DNA of 6,747 nt. Source: Planctomycetaceae bacterium. Its GTDB lineage: Bacteria; Planctomycetota; Planctomycetia; Pirellulales; Pirellulaceae. The DNA is taken from positions 1 through 6,747 of the forward strand of contig REEF01000193.1 of NCBI GenBank assembly GCA_007695205.1, in the 5' to 3' direction. Both the position numbers and the translations under genes were made by a program. The notes beneath the pieces were generated by a model. It was given only the letters and a program-made list of their open reading frames with translations, was not told where the DNA came from and did not search any database. Shown piece after piece: positions 1 to 6,226 of this stretch. Each line of letters opens with the position of its first letter. Position 1 is the first letter of the stretch.

Positions 1-290
1 GCCCCTGCTGCTCCATCCGATTTGCCCTGTGGATCCCCTGACAAAACTGCCTGGCAAGCTCGAATCGCCCGCGTTTCGCCAGACTCGCAACGTAGAACCC
101 GGTAACCAAAGGCCATAAACCGCCGTTGTGATATTCGTAAGGCGCGTTCTTGAAGGAGTGCGAGAAGGTCATCTGCAAGTCGCTCCACTCCTCGTCTTTC
201 GGCGTGATTACCGGATCGAAGGCCGGTAGCAACATCACATCGTCATGAACGATCCGCTGGACGATGTAGTTGTCGACTGCCTCGCATTGG
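1..290 (-). pseudogene. C-terminal fragment of a debranching-enzyme/invertase-like glycosidase, out of frame with its N-terminus; runs off the left edge
   Basis: This minus-strand frame reads continuously from about 290 to the left edge. It gives a protein-like stretch containing DNYIVQRIVHDDVMLLPAF, then a DEEWSDLQ segment, FKNAPYEYHNGGLWPLVTGF (about 154-95) and YVASLAKRGRFELARQFCQG. The YHNGGxWP signature followed by a GFYVAxLxxxGR helix is typical of the last helices of (alpha/alpha)6-barrel glycosidases: bacterial amylo-alpha-1,6-glucosidase-type proteins and GH100 alkaline/neutral invertases. Such enzymes act in the cytoplasm on glycogen-type branch points or on sucrose; the fragment does not tell which. 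The frame has no convincing start of its own and is offset from the N-terminal piece (235-417), so it is read here as the displaced C-terminal part of the same gene. The glycosidase family call is fairly safe; the substrate is not. Confidence 0.6.
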
Positions 291-417
291 GTATCTCCCC
301 GTGCGGTCCCTGGTGCTGAGCCAGGGTATCCAGGGTGCGGCGGCAGCCATCGATCAATTCGTTGTCTTCGCTCAGATCCGCCTGCTGCTGGTTGGCGGGC
401 TGGTCGTTATTGCTCAT
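235..417 (-). pseudogene. N-terminal fragment of the same glycosidase, joined out of frame to its C-terminal part
   Basis: The frame starts at the second ATG of an ATGATG pair (417). The ribosome-binding sequence GAGG lies 6 bases upstream; the first ATG (420) is too close to it. It encodes a hydrophilic leader, then LIDGCRRTLDTLAQHQGPHG and EIPN, which resembles the first barrel helix and the GxIPN turn of debranching/invertase-like enzymes. After about residue 46 the sequence becomes low-complexity (STTTSSSGS) and stops at 235, while protein-like sequence continues in another frame. Family members normally have a few hundred residues between GxIPN and YHNGGxWP; here there are about 65. So a large internal deletion plus a frame change is inferred, not a simple indel. 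The start overlaps the stop of the upstream DUF502 gene (ATGA type), as in an operon. Confidence 0.55.
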
Positions 418-620
418 CATCCACCTCGCTGATTACATACCGGGACCAGACCAAGCCCGAGTCCCGGAAGATAGTATTCTTCCGGGATCACCTTGACCAG
501 CAATGCACGCACAACCGCCTCGCCGTCCCGGACGATCCACAGGAAAACGTAGACCGCCGCGAAGAAGGGCAGCACGACCACCAAGCCTTTGAAGAAGGTG
601 CGTGTGAGCAATTGGATCAT
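417..620 (-). pseudogene. DUF502 family membrane protein, truncated after the first quarter
   Basis: The ATG at 620 is chosen because AGGAAG lies 8 bases upstream; a GTG at 641 would only add seven residues and has no such site. The 67-residue product begins MIQLLTRTFFKGLVVVLPFF, has one clear membrane helix (about residues 9-31) and reaches the LPGLGL motif (51-56). This matches the start of DUF502 proteins, which are usually around 200 residues with two membrane helices and a soluble C-terminal domain of unknown function. Here the second helix and soluble domain are missing: after PGLGL only GLVPVCNQRGG follows before the stop. A neighbouring frame gives VWSRYVISEVDDEQ and ends at 407, which could be the original C-terminus. 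The physical gap to the next gene leaves no room for the lost part, so this is a deletion, not a point frameshift. Confidence 0.65.
440..467. repeat. Short inverted repeat at the DUF502 truncation point
   Basis: CCGGGAC at 440-446 and GTCCCGG at 461-467 form a perfect 7-bp inverted repeat with a 14-base spacer. It lies exactly where DUF502 homology ends. It could be chance in GC-rich DNA. Confidence 0.35.
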
Positions 621-664
621 TGTCGATTCTTCCTGGAACACTGGATCTTGTCAAAGTTTTGTAG

Positions 665-687
665 CGAAAGTCGGGCGGCGACTTTCG
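665..687. other. Perfect 9-bp stem-loop between the MscS and DUF502 genes
   Basis: CGAAAGTCG (665-673) and CGACTTTCG (679-687) are perfect inverted copies around a 5-base loop, GGCGG on the plus strand. The element sits between the MscS stop (713) and the DUF502 start (620). On the transcribed (minus) strand it is followed by CTACAAAACTTTGAC, with no run of T, so it is not a standard rho-independent terminator. It may be a processing or stabilising hairpin, or a weak attenuator. Confidence 0.5.
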
Positions 688-712
688 TCAACTGTCCTTT
701 GGGCCTTGTCTG

Positions 713-1537
713 CTATGACGGAGGCGAATGGGTGTCTTCCGTCGTTACAGGCAGGGTGCTGAAGCGGAGCGACAGACGGCGCAGCGCCGCTTTGCCGCGA
801 ACCGTCAGATCGGACACGAAGCGGAACTGCTGCCGTGGGTCGACCGGATAGGCTCGGATGCGGTAGTGCGTCCCCCAGGGTTGCTCTTGTACGATGACGG
901 CGATCGGCTTGTCGAATTTCAAGTAAGCGCTGGTCAGCGCGACATCCCGCAGCACTTCCCAAACCTGTGCGGCATCGTGATCGGGATGCAGATAGAAATT
1001 GGCGACGCACTGCAGGCTGTCGCCTCCGTTGTTGGCGTTGTAGATCGGTGTATTCCAAAGCTTCGAGTGCGGGATGTGTACCAGATTGTCATCCGCGGTG
1101 ACGATCTGGACCGTCCTGATGCCCACGTGGGTGACTTCGCCGTAGGCATCGTCGACCTGTATCCAATCGCCGGGCCGGTAGGGCAGTTCCACGGCCGAAA
1201 CCACGCCTGCGATCAGGCTGCTGCCGTAGTCCTTCAGGGCGAAGCCGATCGCCAGACTGGCAGCCCCCAGCAACGCCACCATGTTCTGCAGCGATGGCTC
1301 GATCACCATCGGGACGATCAGACTGACGGCGCCGATCAAAATCGCCAAACGCGCGATAGGAATCATCGCAAAGATTCGAAAACGGTATCCACCATGAACC
1401 CGGTTGGCGATCCAGTACAGTAGCCGTTGGCTGAGCACAATCAACAGGATCGAGCAGACGACGATTGCCGCCAAATCGATCCACGCGGAAGCATCCAGCG
1501 TGCGGAACAACCGAGAGAGTTCGCTTTTATCGGGCAT
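713..1537 (-). CDS. MscS-family small-conductance mechanosensitive ion channel
   Basis: The 274-residue product is a membrane channel that opens under membrane tension to release solutes during hypo-osmotic shock. Two N-terminal membrane helices lie at about 20-43 and 57-80. They are followed by the pore-lining third helix (about 83-116), rich in Gly and Ala and containing the GAASLAIGFALKDYGSSLIA segment typical of MscS. Next comes the beta domain with PYRPGDWIQVDDAYGEVTHV (119-138), GIRTVQIVTADDNLVHIPHS (139-158) and WNTPI. The C-terminal alpha/beta domain runs to about 265. Length and architecture match the short MscS class, close to the 286 residues of E. coli MscS, and the frame is intact. 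The start at 1537 has GAGAAAGG about 10 bases upstream and lies only 16 bases after the stop of the preceding gene, so it is probably co-transcribed. The exact MscS/YnaI-type subgroup and ion preference cannot be told. Confidence 0.93.
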   Translation of the reverse strand: MPDKSELSRLFRTLDASAWIDLAAIVVCSILLIVLSQRLLYWIANRVHGGYRFRIFAMIPIARLAILIGAVSLIVPMVIEPSLQNMVALLGAASLAIGFALKDYGSSLIAGVVSAVELPYRPGDWIQVDDAYGEVTHVGIRTVQIVTADDNLVHIPHSKLWNTPIYNANNGGDSLQCVANFYLHPDHDAAQVWEVLRDVALTSAYLKFDKPIAVIVQEQPWGTHYRIRAYPVDPRQQFRFVSDLTVRGKAALRRLSLRFSTLPVTTEDTHSPPS

Positions 1538-1553
1538 CGCGCATTGGCCTTTC

Positions 1554-1953
1554 TCAGAAGGGATCCGTCAAATACTGGTGCTCGTCCAGCAAGTCGCGTA
1601 CGGACGCGTAGCCCAGCGCGGAAACGCGCCAGCAGCCATCGCACGATTCGACCAGTCCGAGCGACTCCAGTTGCAGCAGATTGGACAGGATCTGGCTGCG
1701 CAGCATCGGCAACAACTCGCACAACCGTTCCGCTGGCAAACCGTTGTGCAGCAGCAGCGCATGCAGGACGAAAAACGTCTCCTCTCCGGTTTCGGCAGGC
1801 AAGACCGGTTCGTTGTGGTCCAAACAGCCGTCCCAACGTGCGCCGCTTCTTGCGCACCCAATTCTTCTGCGTATCCCCCGGGATAACGTACCGCTCGAGG
1901 GGCACGAATTCCCACAATTCGGGAGAAGCTGAAACTGGGGAGCGTTGTTTCAT
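1554..1953 (-). pseudogene. Hypothetical protein with winged-helix-like C-terminal half, broken by a one-base frameshift
   Basis: I do not recognise the family. The first frame starts at ATG 1953 (GAG 6 bases upstream; another ATG lies at 1959). It gives a 44-residue basic N-terminal part with PELWEFVPLERYVIPGD and KNWVRKKRRTLGRLF. Good protein-like sequence then switches frame near 1820 and continues to 1554 as DHNEPVLPAETGEETFFVLH, ALLLHNGLPAERLCELLPML, RSQILSNLLQLESLGLVE and so on. Removing one C from the CC at 1820-1821 joins the two as GRLF-DHNEP, a smooth 132-residue protein. The C-terminal half has a helix-helix-helix pattern ending in LLQLESLGLVES plus a short beta region (CWRVSALGYASV), like a winged-helix DNA-binding fold. 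That fold call is inference. An alternative is an 89-residue protein starting at TTG 1823, but it would have no good start site. Confidence 0.6.
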
Positions 1954-1990
1954 GACCATCTCGAATCAGCCGCCGAATTCCACGCCGGGC

Positions 1991-2215
1991 TCATTTCTTC
2001 CCTTCTGTCGCACGGCGGATCGAGCGTCTGAGCAAGGACAGCAGGCCCCATCCGGTGACCATGCCAAGCAAGTACACGACGACCACCAGCAACGACAGGG
2101 GAACCATTACTTGCCAGCCCAGGTAGCTGATGGCGACAGATCCAAGATTCTGAACGCAGAAGACGGCGACGGCTGCCACGAAAAGCAGCAGTACCGCTGC
2201 ATAGATTACTCGCAT
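1991..2215 (-). CDS. LapA/DUF1049 family small inner-membrane protein
   Basis: The 74-residue product starts MRVIYAAVLLLFVAAVAVFC and has two membrane helices (about 3-22 and 38-61), joined by VQNLGSVAISYLGWQVMVPL. It ends in a basic tail (LLRRSIRRATEGKK). The FxxQNxxxVxxxxLxW...PLSxLxxxxxLxGxxxG pattern is characteristic of DUF1049, the LapA (lipopolysaccharide assembly protein A) family. In E. coli LapA is an inner-membrane partner of LapB in control of lipopolysaccharide synthesis; no lapB is seen here, so the same role should not be assumed. The start at 2215 has GGAG 8 bases upstream, and the frame can be extended upstream only into non-homologous sequence. It lies 41 bases after the CNNM gene and 37 bases before the next start, consistent with an operon. 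Confidence 0.82.
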   Translation of the reverse strand: MRVIYAAVLLLFVAAVAVFCVQNLGSVAISYLGWQVMVPLSLLVVVVYLLGMVTGWGLLSLLRRSIRRATEGKK

Positions 2216-2256
2216 TGCAAAATCTCCATTGATAAAGCCCCAATTGGAAGGTTTCT

Positions 2257-3306
2257 TCAGTCGCTCGTGCCCGATGGTCCAGACGGCACGGGCGGGGGCG
2301 GCACGGGCCGCGCGATGTCTCGCAGCAGACGCCCCAGGATGTCCGTGCCCGTGACGACCCGTGGGCGATCGTTCCACAGGAGAATCACATCCTCCTCGAC
2401 GATGTCCTCCGACGATCCCGGCCGGATGCGGAAGCGTTGGATCAGTGCTCCCAGCTTGCATTTCGCGTCCCGCACGATGATCGGCCGATGGCAGTGGCGA
2501 AAAGGATTGAAATGTTCGAAGTCGAACAGCGCTTCGCGGAGGAAATCGTCCGCATGCAGTACCAGGCGTGGTTCGCCGCAAGGATCGACAATCACGATCC
2601 AGGTTTTGCCAGAGCGGTTGACGCCGCGCAGGAACTCGTCCTCGGTACTGGGACGCATCGGTGGAAACACAAGCCGGTTTTCCACGAATTCCAGTTGCAA
2701 GATACTGTCCGGATCAATCGGTTCGCCTTCGTCATCGAGCGGTACGTCGTCGATATCCAGGAAGTTGAGCGCCCCTTGGCCTTCCATCCGCGCGATGTCG
2801 CTCTCCGTCGCGGCCATATGCAACCGGATCACACGGCGCAGGTCGCGTTCGGGGAAAAAACGCATCTGCTCGCCGCCCAACCAGACGTCCAGCATCCAGG
2901 CGGTGGGGCGAGCGATCGGGTAAAGAACCATTTGATAGATCCGCAGCACCGGTGACAGCATCGAGGCAACGGTCAACGCATGCCGCGAGAAGTAGGCTTG
3001 CGGCAGGATCTCGGCGAACACGGTGATCACGACGGTTGAAAACAGGAAAGCCGCCACGCCGCCCAGCACGCTGTCCGACAGCAGGGCCAGCAGCACGTTC
3101 ACGCCGACGTTGCCCCACAGGATGGTTACCAGGGCGAAATTGGCGTCCCTGCGAAAACGCAAGATCCGCTCGGCGCGAGGGTTCCGCTTTTTGCTTTCGA
3201 CCTCCAGTTCCAGCTTGCTGAGCGAGAACAACGCCAGGTTCAGGCCGGAGAGCATCGCCGATTGCGAGAGACAGAACAGGATGCCAAGCCACGTGAGCAG
3301 ACTCAT
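2257..3306 (-). CDS. CNNM/HlyC-CorC type membrane protein (DUF21 domain plus degenerate CBS pair)
   Basis: The 349-residue product has an N-terminal DUF21 transmembrane domain (about 1-165). Its helices include MSLLTWLGILFCLSQSAMLS (reentrant SAxxSGxNLALFSLSKLE motif at 16-33), ANFALVTILWGNVGVNVLLA (55-74) and VAAFLFSTVVITVFAEILPQ (84-103), ending in AYFSRHALTVAS. A CBS-like region follows (about 215-330), with VIVDPCGEPRLVLHADDFLR and a closing TGTDILGRLLRDIA segment. The tail is proline-rich (PVPPPPVPSG). CNNM/CorC proteins are linked to Mg2+ (or Na+-coupled Mg2+) export; the C-terminal CorC_HlyC domain is absent. The start at 3306 overlaps the ATPase stop in the sequence ATGA, implying translational coupling to the pump. 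A longer in-frame extension upstream is only a shadow of the ATPase gene. Ion specificity is inferred from the family. Confidence 0.9.
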   Translation of the reverse strand: MSLLTWLGILFCLSQSAMLSGLNLALFSLSKLELEVESKKRNPRAERILRFRRDANFALVTILWGNVGVNVLLALLSDSVLGGVAAFLFSTVVITVFAEILPQAYFSRHALTVASMLSPVLRIYQMVLYPIARPTAWMLDVWLGGEQMRFFPERDLRRVIRLHMAATESDIARMEGQGALNFLDIDDVPLDDEGEPIDPDSILQLEFVENRLVFPPMRPSTEDEFLRGVNRSGKTWIVIVDPCGEPRLVLHADDFLREALFDFEHFNPFRHCHRPIIVRDAKCKLGALIQRFRIRPGSSEDIVEEDVILLWNDRPRVVTGTDILGRLLRDIARPVPPPPVPSGPSGTSD

Positions 3307-6029
3307 GCCGATGATCCCTTGTCTTGGACGGCCGGCGTCCACCATCGACGGACCAGCGTCTTTTCCAGTTCGACCAACAGGAAGACTCCGGCGCCCACCC
3401 CCAACGGAATCAGCCAGTGCCGTAGCGTCAGCGGAGCCGAACCGAACCAATGGTGCATGAAGGGAGCATAGACGAACACCAGTTGCAAAACGGCCAGCAG
3501 GCCCACGGTCAGCCAGGCGACCCGGTTGGCCAGCAAGCGGGACACGGGCAGGCTGGACTCGCGCAGATAGCGGCTGTTGAACAGATAAAAAGCCTGGCTG
3601 CACACCAGGGTATTGACGGCCAGAGTGCGAGCCAAGTCGAGGGGCACTCCGAATCGCTTTTCGATCAGGAACACGGCCATCGTTGCGCCGCCGATCAGGA
3701 TCGATACGAAGCCGATTCGCCAGAGCAGGACACTGTCGAGGATCGGCGTTCCGGGTCTGCGCGGCGGCAGACGCATCAAGCCCGGCTCCGCCGGCTCGAA
3801 GGCCAATGCCAGCGCCAACGTCACGGCCGTGACCATGTTGACCCACAGGATCTGGACGGGGGTCAGCGGCAGAACGAATCCCAGAACGACGGCGGTCAGA
3901 ACAACCAACGCCTCGGCGCCGTTGGTCGGCAGGATGAACACGATGGCTTTGCGCAGGTTGTCGTAGATCGTGCGGCCTTCCTCGACCGCGCGCTCGATCG
4001 AGGCAAAGTTGTCGTCCGCCAGCACGATGTCGGCGGCTTCCTTCGTCGCTTCGGTGCCTTTGACGCCCATCGCCACGCCCACGTCGGCGCGCTTCAGCGC
4101 CGGGGCATCGTTTACGCCGTCACCGGTCATCGCCACGACTTCGCCGTTGGCTTGCAGCGCCTGGACCAGACGCAGTTTGTGTTCGGGGCTGGTCCGGGCA
4201 AAGATGTCGTTCTCCCGGACCAGACGCCGCAGGTCGTCCTCCGAGGCATCTTCCAGTTCCGCACCGTCTACGGCGTGCTGGCCGTCGCCGATGCCCATCT
4301 CGCGGCCGATCGCTTTGGCGGTGCCCGCGTGGTCGCCCGTGATCATCTTGACACCGATCCCAGCCTGGTGACAGATCGCGATCGCCTCGATCGCCTCGGG
4401 ACGCGGCGGATCGATGATCCCGACCAGCCCCAGGAAGACCATGCCTTGCTTAAGGTCTTCCGGATCCAGGTCATGCTTGTCGTCGCCGACATCGCGTACT
4501 GCGGCGGCCAAAACACGCAGCCCCTGCTCGCCCAATTGCTCGATCTGCTGCTCCCATCGGGAAACGTCCAGGTCTGCGGTGGAGCCCTCGGCGGTCCGCT
4601 GAACGCTGCACCGGGCCAGCAAGCGGTCCGGCGCGCCTTTCAGCAAGATCCGCTGCCCGCCGCCGGGCAGGCGGTGCAGCGTGGCCATGAACTTGTTCTC
4701 CGACTCGAAGGGAACCACGGCGATCCGTTCGAAATCCTGTTCGTCGAACTGGGCCTTGCGCGCCAGCGTTCGCAGCGCGCCTTCGGTCGGTTCGCCGGTG
4801 ACCTTCCACCGGCCGTCGGTCGTCGTGATTTCCGAGTCGTTGCACATCGCCATGACCTCGACCAGCGACCGGAGATCCGCGTGCTGGTCCAGCGGCGCTG
4901 GTCGGTCGTCACGGGTAATCGCGCCCTTGGGCTCGTAGCCCGTCCCGGCGACGTCATAGCGGCCGTCCGGTGTAAGGACGTGGCGCACGGTCATCTCGTT
5001 GCGGGTCAGCGTGCCGGTCTTGTCCGAACAGATCACCGTGACCGACCCCAGCGTCTCGACCGCGTTCAACTTGCGCGTGATCGCATTGCGGCGGGCCATG
5101 CGTTGGACGCCCAGTGCGAGCGTGATCGTCAGGATCGCAGGCAGGCCCTCGGGGATCGCGGCGACGGCAAAACCGATCGCCGCTAGGAACAATTCGTCCA
5201 GCGTGAAGTCGTGCAACAGGCGGCCGATGACAAACAACAGCGCGGCCAGACCGACGATGGCCACCGCGAGAATCTTGCTGAAGCGGTTCATCTGTCGGGT
5301 GAGCGGCGTGGCCAGTTCTTCGACGTCGGCGATCATCTTGTTGATGCGTCCCAACTCCGTGACGGCGCCCGTCGCCGCGACCACCGCTCGGCCTCGGCCC
5401 GATATCACCATCGTACCCGAGTAGGCCATGCTGTGGCGGTCGCCGAGCCCAGCATTGGGCGCGGAAGGCTTCGTGTCTTTCTCGGTCGGCACCGATTCCC
5501 CGGTCAGAGCCGATTCCTCAATGCGCAGGTTCACGGCCTCGATCAGCCGCACATCCGCGGGCACCCGGTCACCCGACCTCAACCGCACGATGTCGCCCGG
5601 CACCAGATCGTCGGCTTCGATCTCCACCCATTGGCCGCCGCGGTGGACGTGCGCGTGCAGCGAAAGCATCTTGCGGATGCCCTCCAACGCCTGCTCGGCT
5701 TTGCCTTCCTGGATGAAACCGATCACGGCGTTGACCAGCACCACCGCCAGGATCACGCCGGTGTCCACCCAGTGCCCGAGCCCCGCTGTGACGACCGCCG
5801 CCGCCAGCAGGATATAGACCAACAAGTCGTGAAAATGCTTGAAGAAACGCTTCAGCAACCCTTCTTTTTCCGCCGTGGGCAGGCGGTTGGGACCGACGGT
5901 CTTCAGGCGTTCCGCGGCTTCTTCGGCGGACAGCCCATCCGCAGAGCCATGTAGTCTTGTGAACACGTCGTCCGCCGCCATCGCATGCGGTTGCTCGACG
6001 TGGAAAGTTCGTTCCCTGCCCGATTCCAT
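3303..6029 (-). CDS. P2-type cation-transporting P-type ATPase (calcium-pump-like, CtpF/SERCA-related)
   Basis: This is an ATP-driven cation pump of the inner membrane, 908 residues from ATG 6029. It has an N-terminal cation-ATPase domain (GLSAEEAAERLKTVGPNRL, about 32-50), TM1-2 (67-106), and an actuator domain with TGES (176-179). TM3-4 carry IPEGLP (E294), and the phosphorylation site is SDKTGTLT (D336). The nucleotide domain has KGAPDRL (464-470). MITGDH (562-567) and MTGDGVNDAP (634-643) follow, then TM5-10 to about 888. Length fits the family. Compared with SERCA, ion ligands E309, N768, E771, N796 and T799 appear kept (E294, N703, E706, N731, T734), but D800 is Ala735 and E908 is Gln812, as in bacterial CtpF-like pumps. 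Ca2+ is therefore likely but not certain. An ATG at 6062 would add 11 residues, but the promoter at 6105-6077 would start transcription almost on it, while 6029 has AGGAAGG upstream (12-base spacing). It is the first gene of the leftward string. Confidence 0.95.
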   Translation of the reverse strand: MESGRERTFHVEQPHAMAADDVFTRLHGSADGLSAEEAAERLKTVGPNRLPTAEKEGLLKRFFKHFHDLLVYILLAAAVVTAGLGHWVDTGVILAVVLVNAVIGFIQEGKAEQALEGIRKMLSLHAHVHRGGQWVEIEADDLVPGDIVRLRSGDRVPADVRLIEAVNLRIEESALTGESVPTEKDTKPSAPNAGLGDRHSMAYSGTMVISGRGRAVVAATGAVTELGRINKMIADVEELATPLTRQMNRFSKILAVAIVGLAALLFVIGRLLHDFTLDELFLAAIGFAVAAIPEGLPAILTITLALGVQRMARRNAITRKLNAVETLGSVTVICSDKTGTLTRNEMTVRHVLTPDGRYDVAGTGYEPKGAITRDDRPAPLDQHADLRSLVEVMAMCNDSEITTTDGRWKVTGEPTEGALRTLARKAQFDEQDFERIAVVPFESENKFMATLHRLPGGGQRILLKGAPDRLLARCSVQRTAEGSTADLDVSRWEQQIEQLGEQGLRVLAAAVRDVGDDKHDLDPEDLKQGMVFLGLVGIIDPPRPEAIEAIAICHQAGIGVKMITGDHAGTAKAIGREMGIGDGQHAVDGAELEDASEDDLRRLVRENDIFARTSPEHKLRLVQALQANGEVVAMTGDGVNDAPALKRADVGVAMGVKGTEATKEAADIVLADDNFASIERAVEEGRTIYDNLRKAIVFILPTNGAEALVVLTAVVLGFVLPLTPVQILWVNMVTAVTLALALAFEPAEPGLMRLPPRRPGTPILDSVLLWRIGFVSILIGGATMAVFLIEKRFGVPLDLARTLAVNTLVCSQAFYLFNSRYLRESSLPVSRLLANRVAWLTVGLLAVLQLVFVYAPFMHHWFGSAPLTLRHWLIPLGVGAGVFLLVELEKTLVRRWWTPAVQDKGSSA

Positions 6030-6076
6030 ACGACTCGACTGCCTTCCTGCTTGCGTGTGCATTGTCTGAAAGTAGA

Positions 6077-6105
6077 ATTAGAGCCGCCCGAGGGCGCAGC
6101 GTCAA
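6077..6105 (-). promoter_or_regulatory. Sigma70-type promoter for the leftward operon
   Basis: On the minus strand, TTGACG (6105-6100) is followed after exactly 17 bases by TCTAAT (6082-6077). Each box matches the consensus (TTGACA, TATAAT) at 5 of 6 positions. Transcription would begin near 6070, giving a leader of about 40 bases before the ATPase start at 6029. No other equally good promoter is seen within the string. Confidence 0.65.
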
Positions 6106-6146
6106 CTTGTCCCGACGGCTTCAAGCTGTATTGGCAAGACTTTGGG

Positions 6147-6162
6147 ATCCTGAATGCAGGAT
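6147..6162. repeat. Short perfect stem-loop in the divergent intergenic region
   Basis: ATCCTG (6147-6152) and CAGGAT (6157-6162) pair around a 4-base loop, AATG. The element lies between the two divergent promoters. It is short, has no T-run after it, and could be an operator-like dyad or chance. Confidence 0.3.
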
Positions 6163-6226
6163 GCAATCAATTTGCCTGAAGGAGGGATGCTGCGAGACGG
6201 TGGCAGGAACTTTTTTTGTTCTGCGG

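Noticed and set aside
626..654. TTGACA-17-AAGAAT promoter-like pair before the DUF502 gene on the minus strand
   Set aside because: The -35 box is perfect, but the -10 is poor (4 of 6) and overlaps the ribosome-binding site, placing the transcript start at the ATG itself; internal promoter use is unlikely.
1441..1820. Continuation of the 1953/1959 frame to 1441 as one 172-residue protein
   Set aside because: Beyond about 1820 the translation becomes Arg/Ala/Cys-rich and overlaps both the better C-terminal frame and the MscS start; the frameshift explanation fits better.
1427..2923. Long plus-strand open frame (498 codons) crossing four minus-strand genes
   Set aside because: It spans several genes and intergenic gaps, and the product is S/R/P-rich without domain features; a shadow frame.
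3307..3846. Upstream in-frame extension of the CNNM gene
   Set aside because: It overlaps the ATPase C-terminal coding region completely, and the extension reads as non-protein-like; the ATGA-coupled start at 3306 begins exactly with the DUF21 membrane domain.
3450..5186. Very long plus-strand open frame (578 codons) opposite the ATPase gene
   Set aside because: It lies entirely antisense to a clear P-type ATPase, its translation is low-complexity (rich in Q, R, D and H) with no recognisable motif, and such mirror frames are expected from GC-rich codon use.
6206..6220. T-run (6211-6217) as a possible terminator
   Set aside because: No GC-rich stem lies directly before it on either strand; the small dyad at 6147-6162 is about 50 bases away.
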